Below, piece after piece: positions 27,131-35,812 of a stretch of 64,000 nucleotides of DNA (its first letter is position 1; each line of letters begins with the position of its first letter). This stretch comes from Thiomicrorhabdus sediminis (lineage in GTDB: Bacteria > Pseudomonadota > Gammaproteobacteria > Thiomicrospirales > Thiomicrospiraceae). The stretch covers positions 1,069,630-1,133,629 of the forward strand of contig NZ_CP040602.1 of NCBI RefSeq assembly GCF_005885815.1, written 5' to 3'. The position numbers and the translations under genes were made by a program. The notes beneath the pieces were generated by a model. It saw only the letters and a list, made by a program, of their open reading frames with translations, was not told the origin of the DNA and did no database searches.

Positions 27131-27138
27131 GCTATGAT
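27131..27138 (+). promoter_or_regulatory. Candidate extended -10 upstream of flavodoxin
   Basis: TGC-TATGAT (TG at 27130-27131, TATGAT at 27133-27138) fits an extended -10 element. It would give a leader of about 190 bases before fldA. A TTTGAG box lies 16 bases upstream. Confidence 0.3.
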
Positions 27139-27337
27139 TATCGACAGTTACTAATATTGTGCCACAGACTCGATTTTTAGGCGAAAAAGCTGCGCTTTGA
27201 AGTGCCAATTTAGTAAATCTTATTTTGATTGGTGGTTTGTTGGCAATACTGAAAAAACCATCAAGGATATTTGAATGGGTTTTATTGAATGGCGCTGCGA
27301 GAATCGAGTGATAAAAAGAAAAACTAAAGGGTGAGAG

Positions 27338-27856
27338 ATGAGCAAGGTAGGTCTGTTTTACGGTACGGATACCGGAAATACTGAACGTGTCGCCGATTTG
27401 ATCAAGGATAAGATGGGAGCGGATATTGTCGAAGTGCATGATATCGCTACCGCCAAAGCAGATGAGTTTGCCCAGTATCAGAATATTATTCTGGGTCAAC
27501 CGACTTGGTATTACGGTGAGTTACAAAGCAGTTGGGATGACTTCTGGGAGGATTTTAAAGGTATCGATTTCAGCGGTAAGACCGTCGCCTGTTTTGGTTT
27601 GGGTGATCAGGCCGATTATTCCGAGTATTTTTTGGATGCGATGGGCTTTATGCACGATATCGCGGTAGAAAACGGGGCGACTCCTGCCGGTTATACGTCG
27701 ACGGCTGGTTATGAATTTGATGAATCGAAAGCGGTTACCGAAGACGGCGAGTTTTTTGTCGGTCTTGGTATTGATGAGGATCAGCAGCCTGAAATGACCG
27801 ACTCGCGAATTGACGAGTGGGTGGCACAGGTTAAAGAAGAGATGGGAATCGCCTAG
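27338..27856 (+). CDS. fldA: Flavodoxin
   Basis: 172 residues, long-chain flavodoxin. The FMN phosphate loop is YGTDTGNTERVAD, with aromatic FMN stackers in PTWYYGELQSSWDDFW and FGLGDQADYSEYFLDA. The acidic surface is typical of a low-potential one-electron carrier, for example to pyruvate or NADP reductases, biosynthetic radical-SAM enzymes or nitrogenase-like systems. A GGGTGAGAG site precedes the ATG. No fur gene is adjacent. A terminator follows and the next gene is convergent. Confidence 0.95.
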   Translation: MSKVGLFYGTDTGNTERVADLIKDKMGADIVEVHDIATAKADEFAQYQNIILGQPTWYYGELQSSWDDFWEDFKGIDFSGKTVACFGLGDQADYSEYFLDAMGFMHDIAVENGATPAGYTSTAGYEFDESKAVTEDGEFFVGLGIDEDQQPEMTDSRIDEWVAQVKEEMGIA

Positions 27857-27886
27857 CGTATTTTTGGTCTTTTAAATCTGAACAGT

Positions 27887-27914
27887 AAAAAAACCGCTTT
27901 TAAGCGGTTTTTTT
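27887..27914. terminator. Bidirectional terminator after fldA
   Basis: AAAAACCGC and GCGGTTTTT form a stem around TTTTAA, with A and T runs on both sides, between convergent fldA and the HAD hydrolase gene. Confidence 0.9.
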
Positions 27915-27931
27915 ATGTCTGCCGTCAATGT

Positions 27932-28588
27932 CTATTGGCGCATATCCATTAAAGGCCAGTCGCGTTGCTTGGCAATTTCCAGCAGTTTGTCGTCGCCATT
28001 GACAATCACTGGGTGGCTGACCAGTTCGAGCAGGGGCAGATCGTTATGCGAATCGGAGTAGAAATAACTGCCCTCCAATGTCTCATCGTTTTCTGCCAGC
28101 CAGCTGTTCAAGCGGGTCACCTTGCCATGTTGGAAAGTCGGTGTGCCGGCAACCTCTCCGGTATAACGGCCGTCTTTAATTTCGCCTTCGGTGCCGAGCA
28201 ATTCGGTAATGCCGTAGCGCTCGCCGATAGGGCGTGTAATGAAGGTGTTGGTGGCGGTGATGATCATGACGCGGTCACCATTGTTTTTGTGATGGTCAAC
28301 CATGGCTTGGGCTTTGGGCAGAATGATCGGCTCAATATATTCCTGCATGAATTGCTTGTGCCATTCATGCAGCGTTTCCATGCTCTGTTGGCTCAAAGGT
28401 TTTAAAGCAAAGCGCTGGTAAGCGAAGATATCTAGGTTGCCGCTTTTGTAGTCTTCATAGAATTTGGCGTTTTGTTCACGGAAATGGTCGGCATCGACAT
28501 AGCCTTTATCGACTAAAAATTCACCCCACAGGTAATCGCTGTCGTTGGCGATCAGGGTGTTGTCCAAATCAAAAATTGCCAGGGCCAT
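27932..28588 (-). CDS. HAD-IB family hydrolase (SerB-like phosphatase)
   Basis: 218 residues. Motif I is FDLDNTLIANDSD, motif II IITATN (Thr), and motif IV YFYSDSHNDLPLLELV; the helical cap lies between residues 15 and 80. This is the subfamily IB type related to phosphoserine phosphatase and CicA, common in gammaproteobacteria next to rppH. It should dephosphorylate a small metabolite; true SerB activity is not shown because the SerB substrate loop differs. It is divergent from rppH across 345 bases. Confidence 0.88.
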   Translation of the reverse strand: MALAIFDLDNTLIANDSDYLWGEFLVDKGYVDADHFREQNAKFYEDYKSGNLDIFAYQRFALKPLSQQSMETLHEWHKQFMQEYIEPIILPKAQAMVDHHKNNGDRVMIITATNTFITRPIGERYGITELLGTEGEIKDGRYTGEVAGTPTFQHGKVTRLNSWLAENDETLEGSYFYSDSHNDLPLLELVSHPVIVNGDDKLLEIAKQRDWPLMDMRQ

Positions 28589-28933
28589 AATTGTCTTCTC
28601 TTTATATTGCTTTGCTGTATTACTTTTTATATAGATGTTTATTTATCTATGTTTTTATCAACGTTTTTATTTAAGGTTTTGCCGCAAATGCTAAGGGATT
28701 TAAGCGCTTGATACAAGTTGCTTGACGGAAAACGATTGGATCAATGTTTTTCATAGGTTTTGTTACGTATTGATGTTGAATCCGGATAAAAAGCAATGAA
28801 AGCGCAGAGGCTTTTGGTTTAGCTTTTAGGGGGATTGATAATTAATTGCCGTCATGGCGCTATTTTACATTGAAAAAAACTGATTTTTTCGGCACTATTA
28901 CCGCATATATAAAGATTTTATTTTAAGGTTCAC
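28589..28933. other. 345-base divergent region between the HAD gene and rppH
   Basis: AT-rich with no convincing gene. It should contain promoters for both flanking genes. A self-complementary GAAAAAA-CTGA-TTTTTTC lies at about 28873-28890. TTGAAA followed 17 bases later by CACTAT is a poor promoter candidate for rppH. Confidence 0.4.
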
Positions 28934-29425
28934 ATGATTGATGAAAACGGATATCGGCCTAATGTCGGTATTATTATTGTTAATAAAGAGGGTAAGCTGT
29001 TTTGGGGAAAACGAATACAACAAGATGCTTGGCAATTTCCACAAGGAGGTATTCGTGAAAATGAAACTCCGCAGCAAGCCGTCTTTAGGGAGCTAAAGGA
29101 AGAGGTGGGTCTGGAACCGTCCGATGTGCGAGTTTTAGGCAGAACCGATGACTGGATTAGCTACGATTTACCCAAACACCTGATTCGCCATTACAGTCAA
29201 CCTGTCTGTGTCGGTCAAAAGCAGATCTGGTTTATGTTGGGATTTGAAGGTGATGTCAAAAATATCAACCTGACCCAGCACGAATCACCTGAATTTGAGG
29301 ATTGGGATTGGGTCGACTATTGGCGCCCGGTTCAAGAGGTGGTCAGTTTTAAACAGGCGGTCTATCATCAGGCGTTGACTGAACTGCTGCCTACCTTGGA
29401 AACTTTTTGGCTAAACAGAAAGTAA
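28934..29425 (+). CDS. rppH: RNA pyrophosphohydrolase
   Basis: 163 residues. It begins MIDENGYRPNVGIIIVN, the RppH signature, and has the Nudix box at 38-60 (GGIRENETPQQAVFRELKEEVGL in outline), with catalytic Glu residues in REL and EE. The enzyme removes pyrophosphate from 5'-triphosphate mRNA ends and starts RNase E-dependent decay. The usual gammaproteobacterial neighbour ptsP is absent downstream; a terminator follows instead. An AAGG site lies ten bases before the ATG. Confidence 0.95.
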   Translation: MIDENGYRPNVGIIIVNKEGKLFWGKRIQQDAWQFPQGGIRENETPQQAVFRELKEEVGLEPSDVRVLGRTDDWISYDLPKHLIRHYSQPVCVGQKQIWFMLGFEGDVKNINLTQHESPEFEDWDWVDYWRPVQEVVSFKQAVYHQALTELLPTLETFWLNRK

Positions 29426-29434
29426 ATTATAAAG

Positions 29435-29466
29435 ACCCGTTAAGTTTGTCGCTGACGGGTTTTTTT
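29435..29466 (+). terminator. Terminator after rppH
   Basis: ACCCGT and ACGGGT form a stem around a 14-base loop, followed by seven T residues. Confidence 0.8.
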
Positions 29467-29660
29467 ATGCGCGAAACGAAATAGCTGAATTTGCCATTTA
29501 ATTGCTTTGATGGCGGAGCAGGTGACAGTTTTTAGCAAAAAATGTGATTTATCGATAAAAAAACCGATTTATATTGTTTAATTATCATGCGTTTAGTGAA
29601 TTATATGGCGGTCAGAGGGCGTTTTAGTGATGTTTGAAGCCTGTATTTTTACTTTAAAAA

Positions 29661-29669
29661 TGTTATGAT
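29661..29669 (+). promoter_or_regulatory. Candidate extended -10 promoter for aceE
   Basis: TG-T-TATGAT forms an extended -10 element; no good -35 is visible. It would start transcription near 29676 and give a leader of about 205 bases. Confidence 0.35.
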
Positions 29670-29699
29670 TCACAGAATTTATTTGCGTATTTTGCCAGT

Positions 29700-29881
29700 T
29701 AAAACAATCAATCGACAACCTCTCGTTCGGGGCGTTGAAGAAGCAAAATACGATCTTGGGAAACTAAGTAGCTGGAACCCAAGATAATGTTGGCAGTTCA
29801 AGTGATGAACGATTTGAACTGATCCTTTCAGGCCCACCCAGCACCTGAGGAAACCTTCCAACCCATGAGGAAAATTTTAGT
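29700..29881 (+). promoter_or_regulatory. Hairpin-rich 5' leader of aceE
   Basis: The leader contains several consecutive inverted repeats: CAAC/GTTG near 29716-29737; ATCTTGGG (29753-29760) with CCCAAGAT (29778-29785), 17-base loop; CAGTTCAA (29794-29801) with TTGAACTG (29814-29821), 12-base loop; TCAGG (29828-29832) with CCTGA (29844-29848). Two GAGG motifs occur (29847-29850 and 29867-29870), the second being the likely ribosome site of aceE. No T-tract follows any stem. It resembles a regulatory leader, but it does not match a riboswitch class I know. Confidence 0.55.
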
Positions 29882-32545
29882 ATGAGCGAGAATTTTGTCG
29901 ATCAAGATCCACAAGAAACCCAAGAGTGGATCGATGCTCTAGAAGCCGTTGTATCATTTGAAGGCACGGATAAGGCACAGCACATTATTGCCAGCCTTAT
30001 CGAAAAAGCCCGTGTTCACGGCATAGATATCCCGTATTCAGCCAACACCCCTTATATCAATACCATCGCTGAAGAAAATCAGGCTAATTATCCAGGTGAT
30101 CTGACTTTAGAGAAAAAGCTTCGCGCGATTTTGCGTTGGAATGCGATGGCAATCGTATCTGGTGCCAATAAAAACACCAGTGTGGGTGGGCATATCGCCT
30201 CATACGCATCGAGTTGTACTCTATATGAAGTAGGGATGAACCACTTCTTTAAGGGGCCTAAGCATCCACAGGGTGCCGATATGGTCTTTTTCCAGGGGCA
30301 CACTTCACCGGGTATGTACTCGCGCTCTTTCTTGGAAGGTCGTCTAAACGAAGAACAATTGCGTAATTATCGTCAAGAAGTAGACGGTAACGGTCTATCG
30401 TCTTACCCGCACCCTTGGTTGATGTCCGATTACTGGCAGTTCCCGACGGTATCGATGGGTCTTGGACCGCTAATGGCGATCTACCAAGCGCGTTTTATGA
30501 AATATATGCAAGCGCGTGGTTTGGCCGAAACAACCGGACGTAAGGTCTGGGCATTCCTGGGTGACGGTGAGATGGATGAGCCGGAATCACGTGGTGCGAT
30601 TCAGCTGGCTAAACGTGAGAAGCTGGACAACCTGGTATTCGTTATCAACTGTAACCTACAGCGCCTAGATGGACCGGTACGTGGTAACGACAGCATTATC
30701 CAAGAGCTGGAAGGTGTCTTCCGTGGTGCCGGCTGGAACGTACTGAAAGTGCTTTGGGGGTCTGGTTGGGATCGTCTATTGCAAAAAGACAAAACCGGTA
30801 AGCTGGTTGAGCGTATGGGCGAAGTGCCTGACGGTGAATACCAGGCTTATAAAGCCAAAGACGGTGCCTTTGTGCGTCAGCACTTCTTCGGTAAATACCC
30901 GGAAACCGCCGAGTTGGTTGCCGATATGACCGATGACGAGATTTTCCGTCTGACCCGTGGCGGTCACTCACCACGTAAGATCTACAACGCCTATAAGCGG
31001 GCTACCGAAACCGTTGGTCAACCATCGGTAATCCTTGCCAAGACCGTCAAGGGTTACGGTATGGGTGCTTACGGTGAAGCGGCGAACACCGCTCACCAGC
31101 AGAAGAAATTGGATAACGAAGGTTATAAGTATTTCCGTGACCGTTTCGCGATTCCAATCTCCGATGAAGAGATTGATAAAGGCCCGGTTCCTTTCTATCA
31201 GCCATCGGAAGATTCAGATGTGATGCAGTATATGCGTGCGCGTCGTGAAGAGTTGGGTGGAGCCTTGCCGTCACGTCAGGACAATGCCGAAGCTTTACCT
31301 GTGCCATCATTGGATACTTTCAAAATGCTGACGGAAGGTACTGGTGAGCGTGAAATGTCGACTACGATGGCATTTGTGCGTCTGATCTCAATCCTATTGC
31401 GCGATAAGACTTTGGGGCCACGTGTTGTGCCGATCATTCCTGATGAAGCACGTACTTTCGGTATGGAAGGTCTGTTCCGTCAGGTCGGTATCTACGATCC
31501 GGCCGGTCAGCTATATCAGCCGATGGATTCGGACCAGTTGATGTGGTACAAGGAATCGGCCAACGGTCAGGTATTTGAAGAAGGTATCAACGAAGCTGGT
31601 GCTATGGCGAACTGGGTGGCTGCGGCGACCGCTTATGCCAACTACGGCGTGAGCATGATCCCATTCTATATCTACTACTCAATGTTCGGTTTCCAGCGTA
31701 TCGGTGACTTGGCATGGGCAGCCGGTGACTCGCGTGCACGCGGTTTCCTGATCGGGGGTACCGCAGGGCGTACCACGCTTGAAGGTGAAGGTCTGCAGCA
31801 CCAGGACGGTCATAACCTGATTCAGTTTGACCATGTACCGAACTGTATGACATACGACCCAACATTCGCGTTTGAGATGGCGGTGATTATCCGTGACGGT
31901 ATCAAGCGCATGTTTGCTGAGAAAGAAGACGTGTTCTATTACATCACCGCGATGAACGAGAACTACTCGCATCCTGCTATGCCGGAAGGTGCCGAAGACG
32001 GTATCCTGAAAGGGCTTTATAAGTTCAAGGATTCTTCTGCCAAGCATAAGAACAAGGTGCAGTTGATGGGGTCAGGGACAATCTTCCGTGAAGTTATCGC
32101 CGCGGCGGAAATGCTTGAATCCGAATGGGATGTGGCAGCCGATATCTGGGGTGTACCAAGTTTCAACTTGCTACGTCGTGACGGTATGGAAGTCACTCGC
32201 TGGAATACGTTGCATCCTAAAGAGACTGCGAAAAAACCATATGTTACCGAAACATTGGAAGGTTCAGAAGGACCGTTTATTGTCGCAACCGACTATATCC
32301 GTGACTACCCTGAGCGTATCCGTCAATATGTTCCAGGCGAATACTATGTGTTAGGTACCGACGGTTTCGGTCGTTCCGATACTCGTGAGCAACTACGTAA
32401 GTTCTTCGAGGTTAACCGTTATTACGTGGTGGTTTCTGCGCTTAAATCGCTTGCCGACGCCGGCACAATCAAGGCCGATGTAGTGGCTAAAGCCATTGAA
32501 AAATATGGTATCGATAGCGATAAGCCTTTCCCGACTCACGCTTAA
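29882..32545 (+). CDS. aceE: Pyruvate dehydrogenase E1 component (homodimeric)
   Basis: 887 residues, the full length of the homodimeric AceE type. The start (DPQETQEWIDALEAVV) and the segments GGHIASYASSCTLYEVGMNHFF, the thiamine diphosphate motif GDGEMDEPESRGAI, and the C-terminal TDGFGRSDTREQLRKFFEV are all conserved. E1 decarboxylates pyruvate and transfers the acetyl group to the lipoyl domains of E2. It lies behind a structured leader and is followed by a strong terminator before aceF. No pdhR gene is adjacent. Codon use is that of a highly expressed gene. Confidence 0.98.
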   Translation: MSENFVDQDPQETQEWIDALEAVVSFEGTDKAQHIIASLIEKARVHGIDIPYSANTPYINTIAEENQANYPGDLTLEKKLRAILRWNAMAIVSGANKNTSVGGHIASYASSCTLYEVGMNHFFKGPKHPQGADMVFFQGHTSPGMYSRSFLEGRLNEEQLRNYRQEVDGNGLSSYPHPWLMSDYWQFPTVSMGLGPLMAIYQARFMKYMQARGLAETTGRKVWAFLGDGEMDEPESRGAIQLAKREKLDNLVFVINCNLQRLDGPVRGNDSIIQELEGVFRGAGWNVLKVLWGSGWDRLLQKDKTGKLVERMGEVPDGEYQAYKAKDGAFVRQHFFGKYPETAELVADMTDDEIFRLTRGGHSPRKIYNAYKRATETVGQPSVILAKTVKGYGMGAYGEAANTAHQQKKLDNEGYKYFRDRFAIPISDEEIDKGPVPFYQPSEDSDVMQYMRARREELGGALPSRQDNAEALPVPSLDTFKMLTEGTGEREMSTTMAFVRLISILLRDKTLGPRVVPIIPDEARTFGMEGLFRQVGIYDPAGQLYQPMDSDQLMWYKESANGQVFEEGINEAGAMANWVAAATAYANYGVSMIPFYIYYSMFGFQRIGDLAWAAGDSRARGFLIGGTAGRTTLEGEGLQHQDGHNLIQFDHVPNCMTYDPTFAFEMAVIIRDGIKRMFAEKEDVFYYITAMNENYSHPAMPEGAEDGILKGLYKFKDSSAKHKNKVQLMGSGTIFREVIAAAEMLESEWDVAADIWGVPSFNLLRRDGMEVTRWNTLHPKETAKKPYVTETLEGSEGPFIVATDYIRDYPERIRQYVPGEYYVLGTDGFGRSDTREQLRKFFEVNRYYVVVSALKSLADAGTIKADVVAKAIEKYGIDSDKPFPTHA

Positions 32546-32552
32546 TCATGTC

Positions 32553-32581
32553 AGCCGTAGCAAGCCCGCTACGGCTTTTTT
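32553..32581 (+). terminator. Strong terminator between aceE and aceF
   Basis: AGCCGTAGC pairs perfectly with GCTACGGCT around AAGCCC, followed by five T residues. It begins eight bases after the aceE stop and lies inside what is usually one operon. Confidence 0.88.
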
Positions 32582-32582
32582 A

Positions 32583-32620
32583 TTGACAATACGGTTAGTG
32601 AGCTAATGCCATAACCGTAT
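32583..32620 (+). promoter_or_regulatory. TTGACA box with 8-bp palindrome upstream of aceF
   Basis: A perfect TTGACA (32583-32588) is followed directly by ATACGGTT (32589-32596) and, 16 bases later, AACCGTAT (32613-32620), an exact inverted repeat. No matching -10 was found 16-18 bases after TTGACA. The palindrome may be an operator or a leader hairpin controlling aceF-lpdA. Confidence 0.4.
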
Positions 32621-32682
32621 GGTTCGACAGGTTTTTTTGAGTGTTTATAAGTAGCTTAAACACGAATAAAGGAATTTTAAAC

Positions 32683-34017
32683 ATGGCGACACAACAAATT
32701 ACGATCCCAGATATCGGTGATTTTGACGCAGTAGAAGTAATTGAAATCCTGGTTGCAGCAGGCGACGAGGTAGCGGTAGACGATTCACTGGTAACGCTTG
32801 AATCCGACAAGGCCACGATGGAGATCCCATCACCTGTGGCAGGAAAAATCACAAACGTAGCGATTTCGATTGGTGACAGCGTTTCCGAAGGCACCTATAT
32901 TATGGATGTCGAAGTTTCCGGCGATGCAGCAGCTCCGGCAGAAGAAAAGCCGGCAGCGCCACAAGAACCGGCTCCGGCACCACAGGCACCAGCTCCAGCA
33001 CAAGCACCGGATTCGGCACAAGAGCCAGCGCCACAGCCGTCTGCGGCTTCACCTGCGGCCATTGCAGCAGCGTCAAAACCGGTCAATGCACAAGAGATGG
33101 GCGCGTCTTCACACGCTTCGCCATCGGTACGTGCATTTGCACGTAAGCTAGGTGTTGACCTGACAACCGTTGCCGGTACTGGGCCAAAAGGTCGTATCCA
33201 GCAGACTGACGTGGAAGCGGCGATAAAAGCGGTTATGTCCGGTCAAAAAGCGGCTCCGGGCGGCGCAGTTTCTGGTGGAATGGGAATTCCTCCGGTGCCA
33301 GAAGTTGATTTCAGCAAGTTTGGTGAAACCACAACCGAAGAGTTAGGCCGAATCAAGAAAATTTCCGGTAAGTTCCTACACGCCAGTTGGTTGAACGTAC
33401 CGCACGTCACGCAGTTCGATGAGTGTGACATCACCGAGATGGATCAGTTCCGTAAGGATCAGAAAGCTGCCGCCGAGAAGCAGGGCATTAAGCTGACGCC
33501 ACTGGTGTTTGTGATGAAAGCGGTGGTCAAGGCACTGCAGGACTTCCCAAGTTTCAATGCATCGCTATCGCCTGATGGCCAATCAATCATTAAAAAGCAT
33601 TACTACAATATCGGTATCGCGGTCGATACGCCAAACGGTTTGGTGGTGCCAGTGGTGAAGGATGTCGATAAAAAAGGCATCTATGAACTATCGCAAGACT
33701 TGATGGAAATCTCTGCCAAAGCGCGTGACGGTAAGCTAGGGCCTGCCGATATGGCCGGTGGCACTTTCACCATCTCCAGCCTTGGCGGTATCGGTGGAAC
33801 TCAGTTCACGCCAATCGTCAATGCGCCGGAAGTGGCGATTATGGGGCTTTCTAAAGCGAAGATGCAGCCGGTTTGGAACGGTAGCGAATTTGCACCACGT
33901 CTGGTGATGCCGTTCAGCGTGTCTTACGACCATCGTGCGATTGACGGTGCCGAAGGTGTGCGCTTTACCACAACGGTAGGTAACTACCTGTCTGATCTAC
34001 GCCAACTGATTCTTTAA
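32683..34017 (+). CDS. aceF: Pyruvate dehydrogenase E2, dihydrolipoamide acetyltransferase
   Basis: 444 residues from ATG 32683 (MATQQITIPDIGDF); the frame extends upstream but the GGA site and lipoyl start favour this Met. One lipoyl domain (about 1-77) has Lys43 in ESDKATMEIP. A long Ala/Pro/Gln linker follows (about 85-135), then the peripheral subunit-binding domain (SPSVRAFARKLGVDLTTVAGTGPKGRI in outline) and the acyltransferase domain ending in YDHRAIDGAEGVRF with the catalytic His. It forms the core of the complex. lpdA starts nine bases later. Confidence 0.97.
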   Translation: MATQQITIPDIGDFDAVEVIEILVAAGDEVAVDDSLVTLESDKATMEIPSPVAGKITNVAISIGDSVSEGTYIMDVEVSGDAAAPAEEKPAAPQEPAPAPQAPAPAQAPDSAQEPAPQPSAASPAAIAAASKPVNAQEMGASSHASPSVRAFARKLGVDLTTVAGTGPKGRIQQTDVEAAIKAVMSGQKAAPGGAVSGGMGIPPVPEVDFSKFGETTTEELGRIKKISGKFLHASWLNVPHVTQFDECDITEMDQFRKDQKAAAEKQGIKLTPLVFVMKAVVKALQDFPSFNASLSPDGQSIIKKHYYNIGIAVDTPNGLVVPVVKDVDKKGIYELSQDLMEISAKARDGKLGPADMAGGTFTISSLGGIGGTQFTPIVNAPEVAIMGLSKAKMQPVWNGSEFAPRLVMPFSVSYDHRAIDGAEGVRFTTTVGNYLSDLRQLIL

Positions 34018-34026
34018 GGAAAGACC

Positions 34027-35808
34027 ATGACCAAGATTGTAGATATTGTTATTCCTGATATCGGTGACTTTGCCGAAGTTGATGTGATTGAAGTGCTGGT
34101 TAGTGCCGGTGATGAAGTGGCGCAGGACGATTCTCTGGTCACCTTGGAATCGGATAAGGCGACGATGGAAATTCCGGCGCCGTTTGCCGGGAAAATTGTT
34201 TCTCTGACCGCGGCGGTAGGTGATAAGGCCTCTGAAGGTTCGATTATCGGAACCATGGAAATCGCCAATACCGAAACCGTGGCGGCGAATGTTGAAGACA
34301 GCGTGGCGCACGAAGCTCCTAAGCCTGAAGCAACTCCAGCTCAGCAGGCCGAAGCTCCACAAGCGGTCTCAGCGGCGGATTTACCGCCTGCCGATATGAC
34401 ATGCGAAGTGTTGGTGCTAGGTTCGGGCCCTGGTGGTTATACTGCCGCCTTCCGTGCCGCCGATCTAGGTAAAAAAGTGGTGATGATCGAGCGTTATGAA
34501 AACATCGGTGGTGTTTGTCTAAACGTTGGTTGTATTCCGTCTAAAGCGCTATTGCATATGTCGGTCGTACTGAACGAAACCCGCGAAATGGGTGCGCACG
34601 GTATCACTTTCGCCGAGCCTGAAATCGACACCAATAAAATGCGAGCTTACAAAGACTCGGTTATCGGTAAGCTAACCGGTGGTTTGGCGGGTCTTGCCAA
34701 GGCGCGTAAGGTTGAAGTCGTTCAAGGTTACGGTAAGTTCAGCTCGGCCAATACCGTCACGGTTGATATGGCTGATGGTTCAACCAAGACCATCGCCTTT
34801 GAAAAAGCGATTATCGCTGCCGGTTCACGCGTGGTGAAACTGCCGTTTATCCCGCATGACGATCCGCGTGTTATGGATTCAACCGATGCATTGGAACTTG
34901 AAGAAGTACCAAAACGTATGCTGGTTATCGGTGGTGGGATTATCGGTCTGGAAATGGCGCAGGTTTATGACTCACTGGGTGCGAGCATCACCGTGGTCGA
35001 ACTGGGCGATACCATTATTCCGGGTGCCGATAAGGACATTTCCAAGCCGCTATTGAAGAAAATCAAAAAGCAGTACGAAAACGTGTTCCTAAAATCAAAA
35101 GTCACCAATGTCGAAGCCAAAGACGAAGGTCTGGTGGTGACATTCGAAGGTAAGGATTGCCCGGAAACCGATACGTTTGATCGTATCTTGGTTGCGGTAG
35201 GGCGTACACCAAACGGTAAACTGATCGATGCCGAGAAAGCCGGTGTTGCGGTCAACGATTGGGGCTTTATCGAAGTCGATGAACGCCAGAAAACCAATGT
35301 TGATCACATCTATGCGATCGGTGATATCGTTGGTCAGCCAATGCTGGCGCACAAAGCGGTTCACGAAGGCAAGGTCGCTGCCGAAGTGATCTCTGGCATG
35401 AACAGTGCCTTTACGCCAATGGGGATTCCATCAGTTGCTTATACCGATCCGGAAGTGGCTTGGGCTGGTAAGACTGAAACTGAACTTAAGGCCGAAGGCG
35501 TTGAGTATGAAAAAGGTGCTTTCCCATGGGCGGCATCGGGTCGTAGCTTGAGTCTGGGGCGTGACGAAGGTCTGACCAAAGCGTTGTTCTGCGCCAAGAC
35601 ACATCGTTTGTTGGGTTGTGGTATTGTCGGGCCTAACGCCGGTGAACTGGTTGCCGAAGCGATGCTAGCGATTGAGATGGGGGCTGATATGCAAGATATC
35701 GGGCTGACCATCCATCCACATCCGACATTGAGTGAGACGATCTGCTTTGCGGCGGAGATGGCGGAGGGGACAATCACCGACCTAATGCCACCAAAAAAAC
35801 GTAAATAG
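34027..35808 (+). CDS. lpdA: Dihydrolipoamide dehydrogenase (E3) with N-terminal lipoyl domain
   Basis: 593 residues, about 120 longer than ordinary E3. The extra N-terminus is a lipoyl domain (about 1-80, Lys44 in ESDKATMEIP) plus a Pro/Ala/Gln linker. E3 proper begins near 122 (CEVLVLGSGPGGYTAAFRAADLG, FAD site) and has the redox disulphide GGVCLNVGCIPSKALLH, an NAD-binding GGGIIGLEMAQVY and the C-terminal His-Glu pair HPHPTLSE. It reoxidises dihydrolipoyl groups with NAD. Lipoyl-fused E3 is known from Neisseria and related lineages. It ends the aceF-lpdA unit. Confidence 0.97.
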   Translation: MTKIVDIVIPDIGDFAEVDVIEVLVSAGDEVAQDDSLVTLESDKATMEIPAPFAGKIVSLTAAVGDKASEGSIIGTMEIANTETVAANVEDSVAHEAPKPEATPAQQAEAPQAVSAADLPPADMTCEVLVLGSGPGGYTAAFRAADLGKKVVMIERYENIGGVCLNVGCIPSKALLHMSVVLNETREMGAHGITFAEPEIDTNKMRAYKDSVIGKLTGGLAGLAKARKVEVVQGYGKFSSANTVTVDMADGSTKTIAFEKAIIAAGSRVVKLPFIPHDDPRVMDSTDALELEEVPKRMLVIGGGIIGLEMAQVYDSLGASITVVELGDTIIPGADKDISKPLLKKIKKQYENVFLKSKVTNVEAKDEGLVVTFEGKDCPETDTFDRILVAVGRTPNGKLIDAEKAGVAVNDWGFIEVDERQKTNVDHIYAIGDIVGQPMLAHKAVHEGKVAAEVISGMNSAFTPMGIPSVAYTDPEVAWAGKTETELKAEGVEYEKGAFPWAASGRSLSLGRDEGLTKALFCAKTHRLLGCGIVGPNAGELVAEAMLAIEMGADMQDIGLTIHPHPTLSETICFAAEMAEGTITDLMPPKKRK

Positions 35809-35812
35809 GGTC

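Noticed and set aside
27092-27499. 135-codon minus-strand frame upstream of and inside flavodoxin
   Set aside because: It overlaps the flavodoxin gene and its promoter region and resembles no family.
29740-29870. Thiamine pyrophosphate riboswitch in the aceE leader
   Set aside because: Although AceE uses thiamine diphosphate and ATAATG and CTGAGG strings occur, the CTGAGA core and the matching order of conserved elements are missing.
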